Assembly: GCF_900090145.1 (NCBI RefSeq)
Contig: NZ_FMHI01000002.1
Coordinates: forward strand, 186,001 to 250,000
Source: Streptomyces sp. WMMB 322
GTDB lineage: Bacteria > Actinomycetota > Actinomycetes > Streptomycetales > Streptomycetaceae
DNA length: 64,000 bases
Direction of reading: 5' to 3'
The first letter of the stretch is position 1, and the number at the start of each line of letters is the position of its first letter. The position numbers were made by a program, and so were the translations under genes. The notes under the pieces were generated by a model. The model was given only the letters and a program-made list of their open reading frames with translations. It made no database searches and was not told the DNA's origin. Below are positions 16,472-24,969 of the stretch, piece by piece.

Positions 16472-17153
16472 GCGCGCCGTCCTGCTTCTCCTCCGGGCGG
16501 CCGGCCGGGCCGTCGCCGCCGGTCCTCGCGCCCGCATCCCATTCGCGGCCGAGCCACGCCGCCAGGCGGCCGTAGTCGTCCGCGTCCTCGGGAACGCTCA
16601 CCGGGGGCCCGAACGGCATGCCCTCACCGCGCTCCTCCGGGACCGCCTGACGGGCCACGCCCAGCGCGAACGTGCCCAGTGCAGGGTCCAGCAGGTCCTG
16701 CCGTCCGAGCGCCTGTGCCAGGTCCCAGGAGTGCGTGACGACTTCCATGACGCAGCCCGCCAGCGCGACCCGGCCCGGCATGGTGCCCCACGGGACGGTG
16801 ACGGGTGCGTCGAGCTTCGCATCGTCGGCCCAGGCCGCCGCGAACCGCTCGCGGGCCTGCGCGTACGGCTCCCGCCAGCCCTTCTCGGGTACGCCGGAGA
16901 GCCCCGAGTCGACCCGGGCGTCCGGGTCGACCTCGCCGGGGCCGCCGCCCTCACCGGCCTGTGCGGTGCGGAGCGTGCCTCCGACCACATGGCTGAGCAG
17001 GCTGCCCACGTCGAACCCGGCGCAGGGGGTGGGGGCGGTGAGGTCTCCGGGCCCGACCGCGTCGAAGAGGCGGGCCATCTGTTCGGCTGCCCGTTCGTGG
17101 ACGGGCCGGGGATCGGTCGCGGGGTCCCGGGGGGCGGCGGAATCGGCGTTCAT
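16464..17153 (-). CDS. TIGR03086-type / mycothiol-dependent maleylpyruvate isomerase-like metal-binding protein
   Basis: A 229-residue DinB/MDMPI-fold protein. The motifs are MARLFDAVGPGDLTAPTPCAGFDVGSLLSHVVGG and the metal-binding segment VMEVVTHSWDLAQALG, whose His and Glu normally hold a divalent metal with the first His. Such proteins use or detoxify with mycothiol in actinobacteria, but most, including this one, have no known substrate. Start ATG 17153 has GGAG eight bases upstream. It is first in a two-gene unit with the FAD oxidoreductase and divergent from the WYL regulator, which may control it. Confidence 0.8.
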   Translation of the reverse strand: MNADSAAPRDPATDPRPVHERAAEQMARLFDAVGPGDLTAPTPCAGFDVGSLLSHVVGGTLRTAQAGEGGGPGEVDPDARVDSGLSGVPEKGWREPYAQARERFAAAWADDAKLDAPVTVPWGTMPGRVALAGCVMEVVTHSWDLAQALGRQDLLDPALGTFALGVARQAVPEERGEGMPFGPPVSVPEDADDYGRLAAWLGREWDAGARTGGDGPAGRPEEKQDGARG

Positions 17154-17359
17154 GGGATGGGCTCCGTTCGGACTCGGAAGGTCGGGCGGCACGGGCAGGC
17201 GGACCGGACGCATCAGATGTGCCGGAAGCCGGGGCACGGACTCGGCCGTCCTCGGGTTCCGTGACGCGCAGCCGCACGCCACGGGCCTGGGTTCGGCCTG
17301 CGGTGCGGGTCGTACCGGCCGCTCCGGCCTGCGGACCCTGAGACCTTCCCGTCTTTTCC

Positions 17360-17374
17360 TGACACCGGCCGTCA
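17360..17374. promoter_or_regulatory. candidate WYL-regulator operator
   Basis: TGACACCGGCCGTCA is an inverted repeat (TGAC/GTCA arms, 7-base spacer) lying 11 bases before the WYL gene's first ATG, in the divergent region shared with the DinB-like gene. YafY-type WYL regulators often bind such TGAC/GTCA dyads next to their own gene. Binding is inferred. Confidence 0.45.
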
Positions 17375-17385
17375 AGTTTTCCGGC

Positions 17386-18411
17386 ATGCTGGCGAATGTG
17401 AAGTCGGACCGCCTGCTCTCGATTCTCCTGCTTCTCCAGACCCGTGGCCGCGTGCCCGCCGACGAGCTCGCACGCCGCCTGGAGGTCTCCGCCCGCACCA
17501 TCTACCGCGATGTCGAGTCCCTCTCCGCCGCCGGCGTCCCCGTCTACGCGGAACGCGGCAGACACGGCGGCATCTCGCTGCTCGCGGGGTTCCGCACCGA
17601 CGTCACCGGCCTCACCTCGAACGAGGCTCGCGCGCTGTTCGTACTCGCCGCACAGGGCGCACACTCGGCACTGGGTCTGGACGGCGCGCTCGGTTCCGCC
17701 CTGCGCAAGGTCATGGCCGCGCTGCCCGCCCCGCACAGGCCCGCCGCGGAACTCACCAGCCGCCGCATCCTCGTCGACCCCGACAGGTGGCTGGCCCGGC
17801 CGCGGCCGTCCGTCGACCTCGACACCCTCAACACCGCCGTCTTCACGGACCGGCGGCTGCGCATCCGCTACAGGCACGGCGGCGAGACCACCGCGCACAC
17901 CTACACGGTCGACCCGTACGGCCTGGTGGCGAAGGCCGGCACCTGGTATCTCGTGGCGGACCGGCGCGGCCGTGCCCAGCTCTTCCGCGCGGACCGCGTC
18001 CTGGAGGCGACCGTGACGGATGCGCCGGTGCAGCGGAGGAAGGGCGTCGAACTCGCCGACGCCTGGGAGGTGTTGCGGCGCCAGGTGGAGGAACGGCCCG
18101 CGAACGTACGGATCGAGGCGCGCGTCCGCCGTCGGCGCCTGGAGATGTTCCGGCGGATCGTCGGCCCGTTCGTGCTGGACGTGCACGACCGGGCAGCGGC
18201 CGGGGAGGAGGCGGCGGAACCGGGCGACGACGAGTGGGTGCCCGTCGAGGTCGCCTACCCGGTGCTGTCCGCCGTCCGCCAGCTCCTGCAGTTCGGCGCG
18301 GACGTCGAGGTCACCGGACCGGCGGAGGCCCGCACCGAACTCGCCGGCGCGGCAGCGTCCCTCACCGCCCTGTACGGCGGGGCGGGAAGGGACGACCAGG
18401 GCTGCCGGTAG
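17386..18411 (+). CDS. WYL domain / HTH_11 transcriptional regulator (YafY type)
   Basis: A 341-residue regulator. Residues about 6-60 form a DeoR-like winged helix (SDRLLSILLLLQTRGRVPADELARRLEVSARTIYRDVESL), followed by the YafY linker and a WYL domain near residues 140-210 (RIRYRHGG...YTVDPYGLVAKAGTWYLVA) and a C-terminal WCX region. WYL domains sense nucleotides or single-stranded nucleic acids in characterised cases. Start ATG 17386 is close to the dyad at 17360-17374; GTG 17398 is an alternative. It is divergent from the DinB-like and FAD oxidoreductase genes and probably represses them and itself. Confidence 0.9.
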   Translation: MLANVKSDRLLSILLLLQTRGRVPADELARRLEVSARTIYRDVESLSAAGVPVYAERGRHGGISLLAGFRTDVTGLTSNEARALFVLAAQGAHSALGLDGALGSALRKVMAALPAPHRPAAELTSRRILVDPDRWLARPRPSVDLDTLNTAVFTDRRLRIRYRHGGETTAHTYTVDPYGLVAKAGTWYLVADRRGRAQLFRADRVLEATVTDAPVQRRKGVELADAWEVLRRQVEERPANVRIEARVRRRRLEMFRRIVGPFVLDVHDRAAAGEEAAEPGDDEWVPVEVAYPVLSAVRQLLQFGADVEVTGPAEARTELAGAAASLTALYGGAGRDDQGCR

Positions 18412-18450
18412 GGCACGCCGGGCCTGCCGGACTCCCCGCCGGACTCCCGT

Positions 18451-19305
18451 TCAGGCGGCGAGCAGCCGCTCCAGCAGCACGGCGATGCCGTCCGCCTCGT
18501 TGGATTCGGTGATCTCGTCGGCGACAGCGAGGAGTTCGGGGTGCGCGTTGGCCATCGCGACACCGTGGGCGGCCCACGCCAGCATGGGAAGATCGTTCGG
18601 CATGTCGCCGAACGCGATCGTCTCGCGTGCCCGGACGCCCAGCCGCCGCGCCGCGATCGACAGGCCCTTCGCCTTGCTGAGTCCCAGCGGAATCATCTCC
18701 ACCAGGTCCTCGCCGGACATCGTGATGCTCACGAGGTCGCCCGCCACCATGCTCGCGGCCTTCGCCAGTTCGTCGGTGCCGAGGCCGGGGTGCTGGAGAT
18801 ACAGCTTGTTCAGCGGCTGCGCCCACAGCTCGTCCCGGTGGGTGCACATGACGACCGGCAGGCCCTTGCCCTGTTCGCGGTAGCCGGGGCCGATCAGCAC
18901 CTCGCCGTCCATGCCGTCCTGCGATGCGGCCACCGCCAGCGGGCCGGTCTCCGCCTCGATCTTGGCGATGGCCAGCTGTGCCAGCCTCCGGTCCAGCGTC
19001 ACCGACGTCAGTACGCGCTCCGCGCCCGCGTCGTAGACCTGCGCGCCCTGTCCGCACACCGCCAGGCCCGTGTAACCCAGGTCGGCCAGGATGTGCTTCG
19101 TCCAGGGCACGGACCGGCCGGTCACCACGATGTGCGCCGCGCCCCGCGCCGCCGCGGCGGCGAGCGCCTCGACCGTACGGGGTGAGGCGGTCGCGTCGTC
19201 CCGGAGCAGGGTGCCGTCGAGGTCGGTCGCGATCAGCCGGTACGGGAACGGGCCCTCGGCTCCCGAGCCGCCGGACCGGCTGTGCACGCCCGTCTCCGCG
19301 GTCAC
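18451..19305 (-). CDS. HAD superfamily Cof-type phosphatase
   Basis: A 284-residue haloacid-dehalogenase hydrolase of the Cof/IIB type. Motif I is [13 protein letters not shown] (nucleophile Asp and acid/base Asp), motif II VVTGRS, motif III the Lys in LSKAKGLS, and motif [13 protein letters not shown]. Substrates are sugar or nucleotide phosphates and cannot be predicted. Its GTG start (19305) overlaps the serS stop in GTGA, so it is translated from the serS message. It resembles the HAD protein at 34.7-35.7 kb, sharing [14 protein letters not shown] and MANAHPE, so the two are probably paralogues. Confidence 0.9.
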   Translation of the reverse strand: MTAETGVHSRSGGSGAEGPFPYRLIATDLDGTLLRDDATASPRTVEALAAAAARGAAHIVVTGRSVPWTKHILADLGYTGLAVCGQGAQVYDAGAERVLTSVTLDRRLAQLAIAKIEAETGPLAVAASQDGMDGEVLIGPGYREQGKGLPVVMCTHRDELWAQPLNKLYLQHPGLGTDELAKAASMVAGDLVSITMSGEDLVEMIPLGLSKAKGLSIAARRLGVRARETIAFGDMPNDLPMLAWAAHGVAMANAHPELLAVADEITESNEADGIAVLLERLLAA

Positions 19306-20579
19306 TCGCTCACCGGCTCCAGAAGCTCCCGCCCGCCCAGATAGGGACGGAGCGGTTCCGGCACCCGGACGGAACCGTCGGCCTGCTGGTGGTTCTCCAG
19401 CAGCGCGACGATAGTGCGGGGCACGGCGCACAGGGTGCCGTTGAGCGTCGCCAGCGGGCGCACCTGCTTGCCGTCGCGCATCCGGACGGACAGCCGCCGG
19501 GACTGGAACTCGGTGCAGTCGGAGGTCGAGGTCAGCTCGCGGTACTTGCCCTGGGTCGGGATCCACGCCTCGCAGTCGTACTTGCGGGCCGCGGAGGAGC
19601 CGAGGTCGCCCGTCGCCACGTCGATCACCTGGAAGGGCAGCCCGAGCCCGGTGAGCCACTGCTTCTCCCACTCCAGCAGGCGCAGATGCTCGGCCTCGGA
19701 CTCCTCGGGCGCGACGTAGGAGAACATCTCGACCTTGTCGAACTGATGGACGCGGAAGATGCCGCGGGTGTCCTTGCCGTACGAACCGGCCTCGCGCCGG
19801 AAGCAGGGCGAGAAGGCGACGTAGCGCAGCGGCAGCCGCGAGGCCTCGATGATCTCGTCCATGTGGTAGCCGGCGAGGGGGACTTCGGACGTGCCGACCA
19901 GGTACAGCTCGTCCTTCTCCAGGTGGTAGACGTCCTGCGCGGCCTGGCCGAGGAAGCCGGTGCCGTCCATGGCCTGCGGCTTGACGAGTGCCGGGGTCAG
20001 CATGGGCGTGAAGCCCGCCTCGGTGGCCTGCGCGATCGCGGCGTTGACCAGGGCGAGTTCCAGCAGGGCGCCGACGCCGGTGAGGTAATAGAAGCGCGAG
20101 CCGGAGACCTTCGCACCCCGCTCGACGTCGATCGCGCCGAGCAGCTGCCCGAGTTCGAGGTGGTCCTTCGGCTCGAAGCCCTCCGCGGCGAAGTCGCGGG
20201 GCGAGCCGATCGTCTCGCGGACGGTGAAGTCCTCCTCGCCGCCGACCGGTACGTCGGGATACACGACGTTGCCGAGCCGGCGCAGCAGGCGCTGGGTCTC
20301 CTCGGCAGCCTCGTTCTGCTCGGCGTCGGCGGCCTTCACGGCGGCGGACAACTCGCCTGCCTTCTTGAGCAGTTCGGCCTTCTCGTCGCCGTCCGCCCTG
20401 GGGATCAGCTTGCCGAGCTGCTTCTGCTCGGAGCGCAGTTCGTCGAACCTGACACCGGACGACCTTCGCCGTTCGTCGGCGGCGAGGAGGGCGTCGACGA
20501 TGCCGACGTCCTCTCCGCGGGAGCGCTGGGATTCGCGGACGCGGTCGGGGTCGTCGCGGAGGAGTCGGAGGTCAATCAC
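19302..20579 (-). CDS. serS: seryl-tRNA synthetase
   Basis: A 425-residue class II aminoacyl-tRNA synthetase. The N-terminal coiled-coil tRNA-binding arm spans about residues 30-105 (heptad-rich, [10 protein letters not shown]...[11 protein letters not shown]). The catalytic core shows motif 2 in [21 protein letters not shown] and motif 3 in [20 protein letters not shown]. It charges tRNA-Ser and tRNA-Sec with serine. Start GTG 20579 ([12 protein letters not shown]) is the normal serS N terminus. A -10 TACCCT (20591-20586) ends six bases before it, so the mRNA is probably leaderless. It is followed by a 4-base overlap with the HAD gene. Confidence 0.97.
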   Translation of the reverse strand: MIDLRLLRDDPDRVRESQRSRGEDVGIVDALLAADERRRSSGVRFDELRSEQKQLGKLIPRADGDEKAELLKKAGELSAAVKAADAEQNEAAEETQRLLRRLGNVVYPDVPVGGEEDFTVRETIGSPRDFAAEGFEPKDHLELGQLLGAIDVERGAKVSGSRFYYLTGVGALLELALVNAAIAQATEAGFTPMLTPALVKPQAMDGTGFLGQAAQDVYHLEKDELYLVGTSEVPLAGYHMDEIIEASRLPLRYVAFSPCFRREAGSYGKDTRGIFRVHQFDKVEMFSYVAPEESEAEHLRLLEWEKQWLTGLGLPFQVIDVATGDLGSSAARKYDCEAWIPTQGKYRELTSTSDCTEFQSRRLSVRMRDGKQVRPLATLNGTLCAVPRTIVALLENHQQADGSVRVPEPLRPYLGGRELLEPVSE

Positions 20580-20585
20580 CCCGCC

Positions 20586-20591
20586 AGGGTA
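20586..20591 (-). promoter_or_regulatory. -10 box of leaderless serS
   Basis: TACCCT on the minus strand fits TANNNT and ends six bases before the serS GTG, placing the transcript start at the start codon. Confidence 0.5.
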
Positions 20592-20799
20592 CCGGTGGGA
20601 CCGCGCCGGCTCGACCGAGTACCCGCCCCCGGGATTCGCGGAAACGGGCACGCCGCAACGGAGTCGAGCGCGGTGCGCGGGGCCGTCGGGGACATCGCCG
20701 AAGGCAGGCGCAGACGACGGCCGCGGGCGCCTTCACCTGCCATCTCACCGCTGCACGAAGGGAGTTGAGGAAGCGTCGGACAGCGGCGGGGCGGAGAAC

Positions 20800-20808
20800 T
20801 TATCCACA
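20800..20808 (+). promoter_or_regulatory. DnaA box, perfect TTATCCACA
   Basis: An exact match to the classical 9-mer DnaA box, 23 bases from a second exact copy in the same orientation. Confidence 0.75.
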
Positions 20809-20830
20809 GAGCATGCAACCCCTCGCGTTG

Positions 20831-20839
20831 TTATCCACA
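20831..20839 (+). promoter_or_regulatory. DnaA box, perfect TTATCCACA
   Basis: An exact match located in the loop of the CCCCTCG/CGAGGGG hairpin. A degenerate inverse box (TGTGGATTG) follows at 20856-20864. Confidence 0.75.
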
Positions 20840-21090
20840 GGAGATGCCGAGGGGCTGTGGATTGCGGAGGAGATCGTTCCTGGGAATCCGCCGCCACCCG
20901 GGAGATCCCGGAACAAACCTGTAATAAGCACTCATTCGAGGGGGGTTGACTCACACGGAAGAGGGACCTGAGGGAATTGCAGTGACGAAACCGCACGCCA
21001 CGCGTTGGGGACGCGTTTGTGGTCTCCATGTAGTTTTGTCCGTAACGCCCTTTTCGTTCCCGCTAGTTGTGCACAACCCACCCGAGAGCC

Positions 21091-21099
21091 TGTGGATAA
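21091..21099 (-). promoter_or_regulatory. DnaA box, perfect TTATCCACA on minus strand
   Basis: TGTGGATAA on the plus strand is an exact inverse box, 15 bases after the palindrome TTGTGCACAA, which differs by one base from the TTGTCCACA type on both strands. Confidence 0.75.
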
Positions 21100-21148
21100 C
21101 TTTGGGCGCCGCACGGATGTCCCTGCACAGCGCCGCGCACAGCCTCGT

Positions 21149-22078
21149 TCAGCCCCGCCCGTCCAGGCACCGCGTCAGCCAGTCGGCAGCCTCCACGAAC
21201 TCCGCGTCCGTCGTCCCCGGACGCTCCGGCGCGTGACCGCCGTCGGCACGCGGATACGAGCCGAGATAGCGCACCTGTTCGCAAGCGCGCTTCAGGCCCA
21301 TGAGCACGTCCCCCACCCGGCGGTCCTGCAGATGGCCCTCGCAGTCCACCGAGAAGCAGTAGCGGCCGATCCCCTCGCCCGTCGGCCGCGACTCGATGCG
21401 CATCATGTTCACGCCGCGCGACGCGAACTCCTGAAGCACCTCCAGCAGCGCACCCGGATGGTCGTCGCGCAGCCAGAAGACGACCGAGGTCTTGTCCGAA
21501 CCGGTCGCCGCCGCCGGCCGCGCCGGGCGTCCCACGAGGACGAAGCGGGTCGCCGCGTTGTCCGCGTCGTGGATGTCCGTCACCAGCGGCTCCAGCCCGT
21601 ACGTGGCCGCCGCGAACTCACCGGCGAACGCCGCGTCGTAGCGGCCCTCCTGCACCAGCCGCGCACCGTCCGCGTTGGACGCCGCGGACTCCCACAGCGC
21701 ATCGGGGATGTGCTCCGCCATCCAGCGCCGCACCTGCGGCTGCGCCACCGGGTGACCCGTCACGGTCTTGATGCTCTCCAGCGGGGTGCCCGGGCGGGCC
21801 AGCAGCGCGAAGGCGATGGGCAGCAGGACCTCGCGGTAGATCATCAGCGGGCGGCCGCTCGCCAGCTCGTCGAGCGTCGCGGTGACGCCGCCCTCCACCG
21901 AGTTCTCGATCGGCACGAAGGCCGCCGCGGCCTCGCCGTTGCGTACGGCGTCGAGGGCCACGGGCACGGACACCATCGGGATCAGTTCGCGGGTGGCGGC
22001 TTCCGGGAGGGTGCGCAGGGCGGCCTCGGTGAAGGTCCCCTCGGGACCGAGGTACGTGTAGCGGCTCGCTGATGACAT
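21149..22078 (-). CDS. pheA: prephenate dehydratase
   Basis: A 309-residue monofunctional prephenate dehydratase, converting prephenate to phenylpyruvate in phenylalanine synthesis. The catalytic domain starts with TYLGPEGTFTEAAL and contains FVPIENSVEGGVTATLDEL; a C-terminal ACT domain (about residues 195-275) carries the GALLEVLQEFASRGVNMMRIESRPT segment that binds phenylalanine for feedback control. Unlike the E. coli P-protein there is no chorismate mutase domain. The ATG at 22078 gives the expected N terminus. It lies between the DnaA-box spacer and the ABC operon's terminator. Confidence 0.96.
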   Translation of the reverse strand: MSSASRYTYLGPEGTFTEAALRTLPEAATRELIPMVSVPVALDAVRNGEAAAAFVPIENSVEGGVTATLDELASGRPLMIYREVLLPIAFALLARPGTPLESIKTVTGHPVAQPQVRRWMAEHIPDALWESAASNADGARLVQEGRYDAAFAGEFAAATYGLEPLVTDIHDADNAATRFVLVGRPARPAAATGSDKTSVVFWLRDDHPGALLEVLQEFASRGVNMMRIESRPTGEGIGRYCFSVDCEGHLQDRRVGDVLMGLKRACEQVRYLGSYPRADGGHAPERPGTTDAEFVEAADWLTRCLDGRG

Positions 22079-22253
22079 GAGCCCACGTTAGCCGCGCCGG
22101 CGACGGAGCGTTTCCGGCGTCTCACCAGCCGGGCGACCCGCCGGGCGCTCGTTGACGCGAGGCGCCCGCGCCGCACGACAGCAGCCGCACGAGGGCAGCC
22201 GCTCGGCGGCTTCTGCACGACGGCTGCCGTTCGGCGGCGGCGACAGCGCGAGA

Positions 22254-22291
22254 CGAACGGGGCCACGGTCGCGTGACCGTTGCCCCGTTCG
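22254..22291 (-). terminator. hairpin ending the ABC operon
   Basis: The 17-base arms 22254-22270 and 22275-22291 pair with a single mismatch and a 4-base loop. The hairpin lies 36 bases past the stop of the last ABC permease, in the correct direction, and before the pheA start. Confidence 0.75.
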
Positions 22292-22326
22292 CCGTCCCGC
22301 CGGATGCCGACGGCGGGAAGGCGGTC

Positions 22327-23049
22327 TCACTCCTCCCCGGCGAGGGTGAAGACGCGCAGCCTGCGGGCCGCGTACCAGGCACCCCCAAGGGTGGCGACGA
22401 CCAGCAGCGTCACACCCGTGGCCGTGCCGACCTCCGAGGTGATGCCCGCGCCGCTGCCGCCGACCTTCTGCGCCAGCGTCAGGGCCCACTGCTGCACGGA
22501 CAGCTCACGCGCCCCCGGCACCAGGCTGCCGAAGAGGGCCTCCCAGATCAGGGCGTAGACCAGGCCGAACACCACGGCGTGCCGTGAGACGGTGCCCAGC
22601 AGCAGGAACAGCGCGCTGTAGGCGACGGATGCCGCGGCCGCGGCGACCGCGTAGGCCACGGCGATCTGCTGCCCGTTGCCGTTGAGGATGTAGCCGGCGA
22701 GGAACATCGGGACGGCCGAGAAGGCGACCGTCACACCGATCGCGACGAGCAGCTTCGTCACGACGATGCTGGATCGCCTGACCGGTTTGGCCAGCAGGTA
22801 GACGACCGAGCCGTCGTCGATCTCCGGTCCGATGGCGCCCGTACCGGCGACGACGCCGATGAGCGGCACGATCGTGGCCATCGCGAAGCCGCCCAGCAGC
22901 TGCTTGGTGACGTCGTCGTCCACGTCGCCGAGCAGGCGCACCGCCACGGCGACGAGGAGCAGCAGCGCCGGGAGGGCGCAGAGCAGAAGTGCGCGGCGGC
23001 GCCCGAGCAGGGCCCTCCAGGTGAGCCGTGCGACTGTCGTGTTGTACAT
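22327..23049 (-). CDS. ABC transporter permease (ABC-2 type)
   Basis: A 240-residue membrane protein with about six helices, starting MYNTTVARLTWRALLGRRR. It pairs with the ATPase encoded 14 bases upstream. The segment IDDGSVVYLLAKPVRRSSIVVTKLL is typical of ABC-2 permeases (NatB/YhaP-like). Export of a drug, lipid or peptide is likely, but substrate is unknown. It is the last gene of a four-gene unit of two ATPase/permease pairs, followed by a terminator. Confidence 0.85.
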   Translation of the reverse strand: MYNTTVARLTWRALLGRRRALLLCALPALLLLVAVAVRLLGDVDDDVTKQLLGGFAMATIVPLIGVVAGTGAIGPEIDDGSVVYLLAKPVRRSSIVVTKLLVAIGVTVAFSAVPMFLAGYILNGNGQQIAVAYAVAAAAASVAYSALFLLLGTVSRHAVVFGLVYALIWEALFGSLVPGARELSVQQWALTLAQKVGGSGAGITSEVGTATGVTLLVVATLGGAWYAARRLRVFTLAGEE

Positions 23050-23063
23050 CGAGAGGGCTCCCT

Positions 23064-23981
23064 TCAGGCCGCGACGAGGTACGAGAAGACGCTCTCCAGG
23101 GACTCGTCCGAGGGCGAGACCGTGTAGAGCCGGATGCCGTGCTCGCGGGCGAGCCGGGGAAGGACCTGAGTGAACCGGCCGAAGTCGATGGCCTGGATCT
23201 GCAGAGCCTTCTCGTTCCAGTCCAGCTCGATGGCCGCCGTGGAGTCGTCGGCGATGAGGGCCGCCGCGAGGCGCCGGTCGTCGCTGGAGCGCACGAGGTA
23301 GCGGTGCGGGCGGTCCGTCATCAGGCGGCGGATCTTGCGGAAGTCGCCGCTGGCCGCGTGCCTGCCGGCGACGACGACCTCGATGTGGGACGCGAGCTGC
23401 TCGACCTCCTCCAGGATGTGCGAGGAGAAGAGCACCGTGCGGCCCGCGTCGCCCATCTGCCGCAGCAGCTGCATCAGCTGCATGCGCTGGCGCGGGTCCA
23501 TGCCGTTGAACGGCTCGTCGAGCAGCAGCACCGAGGGGTCGTGCACCAGCGCGGACGCCATCTTCACGCGCTGGCGCATGCCCTTGCTGTACGTGGAGAT
23601 CTTGCGGTCCTGCGCCTGCTCCATCTCGACGGTGGCCAGCGCCCTGCGGGTGGCCGCCGCCGGGTCGGACAGCTTGTGCAGTTCGGCGTTGGCCAGTACG
23701 AAGTCCCAGCCGGTGAGGAAGTCGTACATCCCCTCACGCTCGGGGACGAGGCCGATCTCCTTGTAGGCCGCCTGGTTGCGCCAGATCGGCGCCCCGTCCA
23801 GCGTGACGGTCCCGGTCGACGGCGGCAGGAACCCGCCCATCATGTTGATCAGCGTCGACTTGCCCGCACCGTTCGGGCCCAGCAGGCCCGTCACGCCGGG
23901 GCCGATGTCCATGGTGATGTCGTTGACGGCGACGACGTTCCCGAACCAGCGGGAGGTGTGGTCGATATGCAGCGTTGTCAT
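23064..23981 (-). CDS. ABC transporter ATP-binding protein
   Basis: A 305-residue ATPase: Walker A GPNGAGKST, signature YSKGMRQRVKMASALVHDP, Walker B VLLLDEPFNGMD and the switch His in FSSHILEE. A C-terminal extension of about 80 residues (from RHAASGDF) follows the core. It energises the 240-residue permease. It starts at ATG 23981, 49 bases after the preceding permease gene. Confidence 0.9.
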   Translation of the reverse strand: MTTLHIDHTSRWFGNVVAVNDITMDIGPGVTGLLGPNGAGKSTLINMMGGFLPPSTGTVTLDGAPIWRNQAAYKEIGLVPEREGMYDFLTGWDFVLANAELHKLSDPAAATRRALATVEMEQAQDRKISTYSKGMRQRVKMASALVHDPSVLLLDEPFNGMDPRQRMQLMQLLRQMGDAGRTVLFSSHILEEVEQLASHIEVVVAGRHAASGDFRKIRRLMTDRPHRYLVRSSDDRRLAAALIADDSTAAIELDWNEKALQIQAIDFGRFTQVLPRLAREHGIRLYTVSPSDESLESVFSYLVAA

Positions 23982-24030
23982 GGGCGTGGCCCGTTCCTTC
24001 CGAGGATGACGGCGGGCAACCGGCCGGGCC

Positions 24031-24969
24031 TCACAGCCCGGCCTTCCGGTAGCGGCGCAGCAGCAGGGCGTACGTGCCGGCGACGAGTACGGCGGTCAGC
24101 ACGGCGTACGCCGCCGCCTGCGCGTTCGTCAGGTCCGGCGGGCCGCCCGGGAAGGCGTGGGTGCCGTCCAGGAACTTGCTCTGCAGGCCGTCGATGAGCG
24201 AACCCGGCGACGCCAGGCCGATCCAGCCGATGGCGGAGGTGTTGTCCTGGGAGGCGGTGATCCCCTGCAGGGCGCTGACGAGCATGTAGGGGATCGTCAG
24301 CACGGCGATGATGGCGGCGACCCCGAAGCCGCGCCTCGGTGTCGCCGCGGCCACCGTGAGTGCGAGGCCGGCGTGCAGCACCGAGAAGACGGCGCAGCAG
24401 ACGAGTCCGTACGCGAAGCCCTTCGTCTCGTCGCCGAAGTCGAGCTTCGCCAGCATCGCCCCGACGTAGAGGATGAGGACGGACGTCGCCGTGAAGACGA
24501 AGATCGCGGCGGCGAGCGCGGCGTACTTGGCACCGACGTAGTCCCCGCGCCGGATGGGACGCGAGAAGTACAGCGGCACGACGCGGAAGCGCAGGTCGAG
24601 GGAGACGGCCTGCGGTGCCATGGCGGCGATGTAGACGCCGATGACGGGCTGCATCTGGATGACGTACGCGTTGTAGTCGATCGGCATCTCCTTGGCCTTG
24701 GTGAAGACCGTGACGGCGACGACGATCGCGGCGGGCACGCACATGACCGCGAAGAGGATCATGGGCAGCACCTTGGACTTGGCCGACCGGCCGAGTCCGT
24801 AGGCGCCGCGCAGCGACTGCGCGAAGAGGGACTTCCGGGCGTAGCCGCGGCCCAGGCGCGGGCCCTCGTAGTTGCGGTAGCCGATGTTGTGGATGACGTC
24901 CTCGCCGCGCTGCCCCGGCGGCTTGCCGGCGGTCGCGACGGGCGTGCTGCCGTGAGGCTCAGGCGACAT
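24031..24969 (-). CDS. ABC transporter permease (ABC-2 type)
   Basis: A 312-residue membrane protein with a cytoplasmic N-terminal tail (about 70 residues, including HNIGYRNYEGPRLGRGYARKSLFAQSLRGAYGLGRSAKSK) and about six helices. The start ATG 24969 is chosen because it gives the usual MSPEPHGS-like N terminus and overlaps the upstream ATPase stop by 11 bases. It works with the 349-residue ATPase. Substrate unknown. Confidence 0.87.
   Translation of the reverse strand: MSPEPHGSTPVATAGKPPGQRGEDVIHNIGYRNYEGPRLGRGYARKSLFAQSLRGAYGLGRSAKSKVLPMILFAVMCVPAAIVVAVTVFTKAKEMPIDYNAYVIQMQPVIGVYIAAMAPQAVSLDLRFRVVPLYFSRPIRRGDYVGAKYAALAAAIFVFTATSVLILYVGAMLAKLDFGDETKGFAYGLVCCAVFSVLHAGLALTVAAATPRRGFGVAAIIAVLTIPYMLVSALQGITASQDNTSAIGWIGLASPGSLIDGLQSKFLDGTHAFPGGPPDLTNAQAAAYAVLTAVLVAGTYALLLRRYRKAGL

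Larger units (their letters stand above)
20580..21148. other. 569-base intergenic region with DnaA boxes
   Basis: This spacer between serS and pheA contains no credible gene. Its right two thirds are clearly less GC-rich than the surrounding DNA. Perfect DnaA boxes lie at 20800-20808, 20831-20839 (+) and 21091-21099 (-), with weaker matches at 20856-20864 and at the dyad TTGTGCACAA (21067-21076). A hairpin CCCCTCG/CGAGGGG (20819-20825, 20848-20854) holds the second box in its loop. Confidence 0.7.

Noticed and set aside
18924-20768. A 614-codon plus-strand open frame over HAD and serS
   Set aside because: It is antisense to serS, which is unambiguous.
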